DNA of 5,884 bases. It comes from Planctomycetales bacterium (GTDB lineage Bacteria; Planctomycetota; SBBH01). Positions 1-5,884 of this stretch are shown here, one piece after another. A program made the translations under genes and the position numbers. The notes beneath the pieces are model-generated. The model worked only from the letters and a program-made list of their open reading frames with translations. It was not told where the DNA came from and made no database searches. Each line of letters starts with the position of its first letter. Position 1 is the stretch's first letter. Location of the stretch: contig SBBH01000188.1 of NCBI GenBank assembly GCA_005239795.1, positions 1 to 5,884 on the forward strand, read 5' to 3'.

Positions 1-885
1 AAGGTGATGGGGACGGCGGGGTGTCTTCAGGCCCTCTCGCGCGTGCGGCCGACTTTTTTGGCCGGCGTTCCAGGATACGTTTATCACCTCCTTCGCGAGG
101 CGCACGCCCAGGGGGCTGACCTCTCGACCGTCAAGCTCGTGGTGCTGGGGGGGGACAAGGCGACGCCAGCCATTCGCGAGAGGATCCTGACGCTTCTGCG
201 CGAGCGCGGCGCCGGGAATCCCAAGGTCGTCTCGGTCTACGGATTCACCGAGGCGCGCACCGCCTGGCCTGAATGCCCCGGCGGGGGGGTGGCGGCCGGC
301 TTCCATCTTTATCCGGACCTCGGGATCGTCGAGATCATCGACCCTAAGACGCTGGCGCCCGTGGGCGAGGGGCAGACCGGCGAGCTCGTCTACACGTCGC
401 TCGGGTGGCGCGGCTCCTGCGTCGTGCGCTACCGCACGGGGGATCTCGTGCAGGGGGGGATGACATGGGAACCCTGTCCGGGGTGCGGCCGCACGATGCC
501 GAGGATCTCGTCCGATCTCAGGCGCGTTTCCAACGTGAATGAATTCAACTTCTCGAAGATCCGCGGGACCCTCGTCGACTTCAACCAGATCGCCGACTTC
601 CTGGCGGCCGAACCCCGCATCGAGGAGTGGCAGATCGTCGTCAAGAAGGTGAACGACGATCCGTTTGAACTGGATGAGATGATTTTGTCGGTGGCCTTGA
701 AACCGGATCCCGCCGGGGGGTCGACCGCGAGCTGGGGGACGGGGCTCCAGGATCGTTTTGCGGCCCACTGTGAGGTGGCCCCCAACAAGATCGAGGTGGT
801 GCCGCTTGCGGAGATGACGAAACGTCTCGGGATGGAGGACCACTTGAAGGAGCAGCGGATTGTTGACCGGAGGCCCAAAGGATAA
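1..885 (+). CDS. Adenylate-forming CoA ligase, PaaK / coenzyme F390 synthetase-like, C-terminal part (5' truncated by window edge)
   Basis: This is the 3' part of an ANL-superfamily enzyme, which activates a carboxylate as acyl-AMP and usually then forms a CoA thioester. The frame is open from base 1. A GTG at 4 and an ATG at 7 are in frame, but with conserved ligase sequence starting straight away they are probably internal codons. Counting from codon 4, visible motifs are a PaaK-like 'RPTFLAGVPGYVYHLL' (15-30), 'VVLGGDKA' (46-53), the adenine-binding A5 motif 'YGFTEAR' (79-85), A7 'YRTGDL' (143-148), a 'CPGCGR' cysteine pair (158-163) as seen in PaaK-like proteins, and the hinge to the small C-terminal domain (about 170-185). 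'LKEQRIVDRR' near the end resembles the PaaK 'GKxxRVxDxR' tail, making K282 the likely catalytic lysine; this is inference. It ends in TAA. Substrate is not deducible. It lies 173 bp upstream of prkA on the same strand, with no sign of a functional link. Confidence 0.85.
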   Translation, partial: KVMGTAGCLQALSRVRPTFLAGVPGYVYHLLREAHAQGADLSTVKLVVLGGDKATPAIRERILTLLRERGAGNPKVVSVYGFTEARTAWPECPGGGVAAGFHLYPDLGIVEIIDPKTLAPVGEGQTGELVYTSLGWRGSCVVRYRTGDLVQGGMTWEPCPGCGRTMPRISSDLRRVSNVNEFNFSKIRGTLVDFNQIADFLAAEPRIEEWQIVVKKVNDDPFELDEMILSVALKPDPAGGSTASWGTGLQDRFAAHCEVAPNKIEVVPLAEMTKRLGMEDHLKEQRIVDRRPKG

Positions 886-1020
886 ATTCGAAATCCGAAG
901 CACGAAACCCGAAACAATGATCAAAGTATCGAATGTCCAAATGACCAAAACATGTTTGGATCATTCGGGTTTCGGTAATTCGAATTTGTTTCGGATTTCG
1001 GATTTCGCGTTTCGGATTTA
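883..1020. repeat. Heptad-periodic inverted repeat, family 1 (CGAAAYC / TTCGGAT)
   Basis: Two 35-bp arms, 883-917 and 986-1020, match in inverted orientation at 28 of 35 positions by hand alignment; three of the mismatches would be G:U pairs in RNA. Each arm is itself a degenerate 7-bp tandem array. The left units are CGAAATC, CGAAGCA, CGAAACC and CGAAACA (889-916). The right units are TTCGGAT, TTCGGAT, TTCGCGT and TTCGGAT (990-1017), with earlier units TTCGGGT and TTCGGTA at 964-977. An inner pair, GAATGTCCAAA (931-941) against TTTGGATCATTC (955-966), extends the hairpin with a one-base bulge. The left arm begins at the TAA of the upstream ligase. It could form a strong RNA hairpin that separates the ligase transcript from prkA, but there is no U-tract directly after it, so it is not a classical terminator. 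I see no coding sequence in this gap. Confidence 0.85.
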
Positions 1021-1024
1021 TAAT
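1019..1024 (+). promoter_or_regulatory. Possible -10 box of a prkA promoter
   Basis: A perfect TATAAT lies 35 bp upstream of the prkA start, at the downstream exit of the repeat arm. There is no good -35: at spacings of 16 to 18 bp the hexamers match TTGACA at three positions or fewer, and no extended -10 TG is present. No sigma-54 type GG-N10-GC pair was seen in the gap. AT-rich sequence follows to the ribosome binding site. It may be a real promoter or a chance match in an AT-rich stretch. Confidence 0.3.
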
Positions 1025-1044
1025 ACTTTGTCATTTAACTCTTT

Positions 1045-1051
1045 AAGGAGG
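1045..1051 (+). promoter_or_regulatory. Ribosome binding site of prkA
   Basis: AAGGAGG is followed by a 7-nt spacer and the GTG at 1059. This near-perfect Shine-Dalgarno fixes the GTG as the start. It is the only strong ribosome binding site in the window; the two downstream genes of the cluster have none. Confidence 0.85.
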
Positions 1052-1058
1052 TGTTCCT

Positions 1059-3104
<2,046 letters not shown>

Positions 3105-3113
3105 TTAGAACAT

Positions 3114-3246
3114 GAAGTGGGAAATGTGAAATGAGAAATGAGGAGAAAAGACAGAAAAGCATATCGATCTGACGTGGCGAGAGGTCTGATGGGGTTTTTC
3201 GCTTTTTCTTGCCCATTGCTCAGTTCTCATTTCTCATTTCAATTCC
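3114..3246. repeat. Heptad-periodic inverted repeat, family 2 (GAAATGA / CTCATTT)
   Basis: The gap between prkA and yhbH is bounded by two opposed 7-bp arrays. The left array is GAAGTGG, GAAATGT, GAAATGA, GAAATGA (3114-3141). The right is CTCATTT, CTCATTT, CAATTCC (3226-3246). They contain a perfect 16-bp inverted match (3127-3142 with 3226-3241). A second, inner pair, AGAAAAGC (3153-3160) against GCTTTTTCT (3201-3209), pairs with one bulge. The central core, about 3161-3200, shows no clear structure, although it has a GGGGTTTTT run. The right array ends directly against the yhbH ATG, so the space where a Shine-Dalgarno would sit is repeat sequence. No gene is seen in the gap. Confidence 0.85.
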
Positions 3247-4347
3247 ATGGTTGAAAAAATCGAAAAGGACCACGCGCGCTTCCGGCAGATCGTTCGGGGG
3301 AAGATTCGCCAGAACCTGCGCAAGTTCATCTCCTCGGGCGAGCTCATCGGCCGCGTGGGGAAGGACTTGGTTTCGATCCCCCTGCCGCAGATCGAGATCC
3401 CCCACTTCCAGCACGGCAAGAACGGCGCCGGCGGCGTCGGCCAGGGGGAGGGGGAGCCGGGGACCGTGATCGGCTCCGACCAGGAGCCCGGTTCCGCAAA
3501 GGCAGGGGATCAGCCGGGTCAGCACATCCTGGAGGTGGACGTGCCCCTGGAAGAGCTCGCGGCGATCCTGGGGGAGGAGCTGTCGCTCCCCCGGATCGAG
3601 CCCCGGGGGAAGAAGAACCTCCTCACCTCGCGGGGGCGCTTCACCGGGATCGCGCGCGCAGGCCCTGAGTCGCTCAAGCATTTCAAGCGCACCTACCGGG
3701 AGGCCCTGAAGCGCCAGATCATGGCGGGGATGTACGATCCGGAAAATCCCGTCATCCTCCCGATGCGCCGCGACAAGCGCTACCGGTCGTGGCGCCCCGT
3801 GGAAATCCCCGAGAGCGCCGCGGTTGTCTTCTACCTGATGGACGTCTCGGGTTCCATGGGGGACGAGCAGAAGGAGATCGTGCGGCAGGTCTCCTTCTGG
3901 ATCGACACGTGGCTCCGGAGCCAGTTCAAGACGATCGAGATGCGCTACATTGTCCATGACGCCACGGCCCAGGAGGTGAAGCGCGACGTCTTCTACAAGA
4001 TCCGGGAATCGGGCGGCACGAAGATCTCGTCGGCCTACACCTTGGCGAAGACCCTCATCGCCGAGAACTATCCGGCCTCGGAGTGGAACATCTACTGCTT
4101 CCAGTTTTCAGACGGCGACAACTGGGGGGCCGACGACACGCACCAGTGCGTGGAAACCCTGAAGAAGAACCTCCTGCCGGCCGCCAACCTCTTCTGCTAC
4201 GGCCAGGTGCGGAGCGCCTACGGATCGGGCCAGTTCATCAAGGACCTCGCCGAAGCGCTCGACGCCGAGAATCTCATTGCCACGGAGATCCGAGACCGGG
4301 ACGGGATCTTCGACGCGATCAAAGCCTTTTTGGGAAAAGGAAAATAG
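3247..4347 (+). CDS. yhbH: DUF444 / YhbH-YeaH family protein with vWA-type metal site
   Basis: A 366-aa cytoplasmic protein of the YhbH (B. subtilis) / YeaH (E. coli) family, rather short for it (E. coli YeaH is about 427 aa). The N-terminus 'IEKDHARFRQIVRGKIRQNL' (5-24) and 'ISSGELIG' (28-35) are family hallmarks, followed by 'IPLPQIEIPHF' (44-54) and a Gly-rich linker 'GVGQGEGEPG' (63-72). The C-terminal half is a von Willebrand A-like domain. The MIDAS motif DVSGSM spans 199-204 (D199, S201, S203). The likely third and fourth loops are 'SGGTKISSA' (T258) and 'FSDGDNWG' (D289). Such domains bind a divalent ion and mediate protein contacts, often next to MoxR-type AAA+ partners; pairing with PrkA is inferred from this and from gene order. 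The ATG start fits the family N-terminus, but no Shine-Dalgarno precedes it. It starts 142 bp after prkA and ends in TAG, 84 bp before spoVR and in the same frame. Confidence 0.95.
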   Translation: MVEKIEKDHARFRQIVRGKIRQNLRKFISSGELIGRVGKDLVSIPLPQIEIPHFQHGKNGAGGVGQGEGEPGTVIGSDQEPGSAKAGDQPGQHILEVDVPLEELAAILGEELSLPRIEPRGKKNLLTSRGRFTGIARAGPESLKHFKRTYREALKRQIMAGMYDPENPVILPMRRDKRYRSWRPVEIPESAAVVFYLMDVSGSMGDEQKEIVRQVSFWIDTWLRSQFKTIEMRYIVHDATAQEVKRDVFYKIRESGGTKISSAYTLAKTLIAENYPASEWNIYCFQFSDGDNWGADDTHQCVETLKKNLLPAANLFCYGQVRSAYGSGQFIKDLAEALDAENLIATEIRDRDGIFDAIKAFLGKGK

Positions 4348-4442
4348 CCATGGGCCATGAGCCATGGGACATGGGAAAAGTTTCCGCTGGTTGTGTTCTC
4401 ATGGCTCATGGCTTATCGCTCGTGGCTGCTTATGGCTATTGA
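4346..4442. repeat. Heptad-periodic inverted repeat, family 3 (CCATGRG / CTCATGG)
   Basis: The left array is CCATGGG, CCATGAG, CCATGGG, ACATGGG (4348-4375). The right is CTCATGG, CTCATGG, CTTATCG, CTCGTGG (4398-4425), then after a 3-bp phase shift CTTATGG and CTATTGA (4429-4442). Positions 4346-4369 pair with 4397-4420: by hand, 20 Watson-Crick pairs, 3 G:U wobbles and 1 mismatch, including a perfect 13-bp block (4354-4366 with 4400-4412), around a 27-nt loop. The stem takes in the last two bases of the yhbH TAG. The spoVR ATG lies inside the CTTATGG unit. No T-tract follows the stem, so a rho-independent terminator is unlikely. Confidence 0.85.
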
Positions 4443-5884
4443 CCATGCCACGCTCCGGGATCTGCAGGTGGAGATCGAGGGGCACGCACGCTCCTACGGC
4501 CTGGATTTCTTTCCCGTCGTCTTCGAGGTTTTAAACTACGAGCAGATCAACGAGGTGGCCGCCTACGGCGGGTTCCCCACACGTTACCCGCACTGGCGCC
4601 ACGGGATGGAATATGAACAGCTCAAGAAGAGCTACGCCTATGGCCTCTCGAAGATTTACGAATTGGTGATCAACAACAGCCCGTCCTATGCCTATCTTTT
4701 GGCCTCGAACTCGATCGTCGACCAGAAGCTGGTGATGGCGCACGTCTACGGCCACGTCGACTTCTTCAAGCACAACCAATGGTTCGCCCACACGAACCGC
4801 AAGATGATGGACGAAATGGCCAACCACGCCACCCGCATTCGGCGCTACGCCGAGCGGCACGGCACCGATGCGGTGGAGGAGTTCGTGGACCGGTGCTTGT
4901 CGCTTGAGAACCTCGTCGATCCGCACGCGGGGGCGATCGTCCGGAAGCGCGCCGAGGAGGAGGCCGACCCTTCCGATGTTGTCCCGGCCGCCTCCCGCCT
5001 CAAGAGCAAGGACTATCTCGACCGGTACGTCAACCCGAAGGATTATCTGGAGAAGCAGCGCCGGCGGATCGAGGAGGAGCAGAAGCGCAAGAAGAGGTTC
5101 CCGCCCGTCCCCGAACGGGACGTCCTGGGGTTTCTCATGAAGTACGCGCCGCTTGAGCGCTGGCAACAGGACATCCTGTCGATCGTCCGGGACGAGGCGC
5201 TCTATTTTGTCCCCCAGGCGCAGACGAAGATCATGAACGAAGGATGGGCCTCCTTTTGGCATTCCACGATCATGACGCAGAAATGTCTGACGGACTCGGA
5301 GATCGTCGACTACGCCGACCACTTCGCGGGGACCCTCGGGACGCGTCCGGGCTCCGTGAACCCCTACAAACTGGGCCTCGAGCTTTTCCGCGACATCGAG
5401 AGCCGTTGGGACAAAGGGCAGTTCGGCAAGGAATGGGAGGAGTGCGACGACGTCGCGAAACGCCGCGCCTGGGACAAGAAGACGGGCCTGGGCCGCCGAA
5501 AGATTTTTGAGGTACGCCGCATCTGCAACGACCTCACCTTCATCGACACGTTCCTGACGCCTGAGTTCTGCGAGCGCCTTCAGATGTTCACCTACGTCCA
5601 CAACCCGCAGACCGGCCAGTACGTGATTCAGGACCGAGACTTCAAGAAGGTGAAGGAGCGCCTTCTGGCGATGCTCACCAACCAGGGGAGCCCGGTGCTC
5701 GCGATCGAGGACGCCAACCTGGAGAACCGAGGCGAGCTTCTTTTAGTCCACCGCCACGAGGGGATGGACCTGGATCTCGTGAAGGCCCGCGAGACCCTGC
5801 GCAACCTCCAGGCGCTCTGGAGCCGTCCTGTGCACGTGAGCACCGCCGCGGGGGGGGCGCCCAAGCGCATCACCTTCGATGGGA
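4432..5884 (+). CDS. spoVR: SpoVR family protein (YcgB homologue), 3' end beyond window
   Basis: The frame is open from 4432 to the window edge and gives 484 residues. Family members are about 470-510 aa, so probably only the extreme C-terminus is missing. Diagnostic stretches are 'YGLDFFPVVFEV' (22-33), 'AAYGGFPTRYPHW' (43-55), 'IYELVINNSPSYAYLLASN' (75-93), 'AHVYGHVDFFKHN' (103-115), 'NHATRIRRY' (131-139), 'NEGWASFWH' (269-277) and 'NPYKLGLELFRDIE' (310-323). A charged helical stretch occupies about 205-223. H104, H108, E270 and H277 look like possible metal ligands, which is inference. SpoVR is implicated in spore cortex formation in Bacillus, and relatives occur in non-sporulating bacteria with prkA and yhbH; the biochemistry is unknown. 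I chose ATG 4432 because the family N-terminus starts soon after it. In-frame ATGs at 4357 and 4408 and a GTG at 4393 lie upstream, all within repeat sequence. No candidate has a good Shine-Dalgarno. Confidence 0.95.
   Translation, partial: MAIDHATLRDLQVEIEGHARSYGLDFFPVVFEVLNYEQINEVAAYGGFPTRYPHWRHGMEYEQLKKSYAYGLSKIYELVINNSPSYAYLLASNSIVDQKLVMAHVYGHVDFFKHNQWFAHTNRKMMDEMANHATRIRRYAERHGTDAVEEFVDRCLSLENLVDPHAGAIVRKRAEEEADPSDVVPAASRLKSKDYLDRYVNPKDYLEKQRRRIEEEQKRKKRFPPVPERDVLGFLMKYAPLERWQQDILSIVRDEALYFVPQAQTKIMNEGWASFWHSTIMTQKCLTDSEIVDYADHFAGTLGTRPGSVNPYKLGLELFRDIESRWDKGQFGKEWEECDDVAKRRAWDKKTGLGRRKIFEVRRICNDLTFIDTFLTPEFCERLQMFTYVHNPQTGQYVIQDRDFKKVKERLLAMLTNQGSPVLAIEDANLENRGELLLVHRHEGMDLDLVKARETLRNLQALWSRPVHVSTAAGGAPKRITFDG

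Noticed and set aside
4..9. GTG/ATG as the true start of the ligase gene
   Set aside because: The frame is open to the window edge and the sequence is already inside the adenylation domain; the ATP-binding N-terminal half is missing, so the gene starts upstream of the window.
3191..3209. Rho-independent terminator after prkA (GGGGTTTTT and later T-runs)
   Set aside because: No stable GC-rich stem directly precedes the T-runs, and the cluster is expected to be co-transcribed.
3114..3246. MITE-like mobile element with terminal inverted repeats
   Set aside because: The length and inverted ends would fit, but no target-site duplication is visible, and the other gaps have the same layout with unrelated units, which argues against copies of one transposon.
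3220..3957. Antisense open frame under yhbH
   Set aside because: Shadow of the yhbH frame; no motif, and it covers the conserved MIDAS-coding region of the real gene.
4531..5601. Long antisense open frame (356 codons) under spoVR
   Set aside because: Low-complexity Leu/Val/Arg/Asp-rich composition mirrors the codon pattern of spoVR; no recognisable motif and the sense frame is certain.

Overview
The window is GC-rich bacterial DNA carrying four genes on the + strand, with no convincing gene on the other strand. The core is the conserved three-gene stress/sporulation cluster prkA - yhbH (yeaH, DUF444) - spoVR (ycgB family). It is preceded by the 3' part of an adenylate-forming CoA-ligase gene (PaaK / coenzyme F390 synthetase type). 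The cluster is widespread, occurring in endospore formers and in many non-sporulating Proteobacteria and other phyla, so it does not fix the taxon. G/C at third codon positions and repeat-filled intergenic gaps would fit an uncultivated Gram-negative-type lineage (Desulfobacterota, NC10/Rokubacteria, Nitrospirota or Omnitrophota, for example), but this is only an impression.

Layout: 1-885 ligase, cut at its 5' end; 886-1058 gap with a heptad-repeat hairpin, a TATAAT box and a strong Shine-Dalgarno; 1059-3104 prkA, 681 aa; 3105-3246 gap with a second heptad-repeat hairpin; 3247-4347 yhbH, 366 aa; 4348-4431 gap with a third heptad-repeat hairpin; 4432-5884 spoVR, 484 codons seen and open at the 3' edge, so probably nearly complete.

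How the genes fit together: PrkA is an AAA+ family protein described as a Ser/Thr kinase and more recently proposed to act as a protease. YhbH carries a von Willebrand A type metal-ion site. SpoVR is a conserved protein of unknown biochemistry. Their constant co-occurrence implies one functional module, in which a MoxR-like AAA+/vWA pair acting with SpoVR is a reasonable inference.

The least ordinary signal is non-coding. Each of the three gaps holds its own family of degenerate 7-bp repeats, arranged as two opposed arrays that can fold into a long hairpin. The unit differs in each gap (TTCGGAT, CTCATTT, CTCATGG), while the 7-bp period and inverted layout are the same. The arrays run right up to gene boundaries: one begins at the ligase stop codon, one ends immediately before the yhbH ATG, and one contains the spoVR ATG. 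Neither yhbH nor spoVR has a recognisable Shine-Dalgarno.
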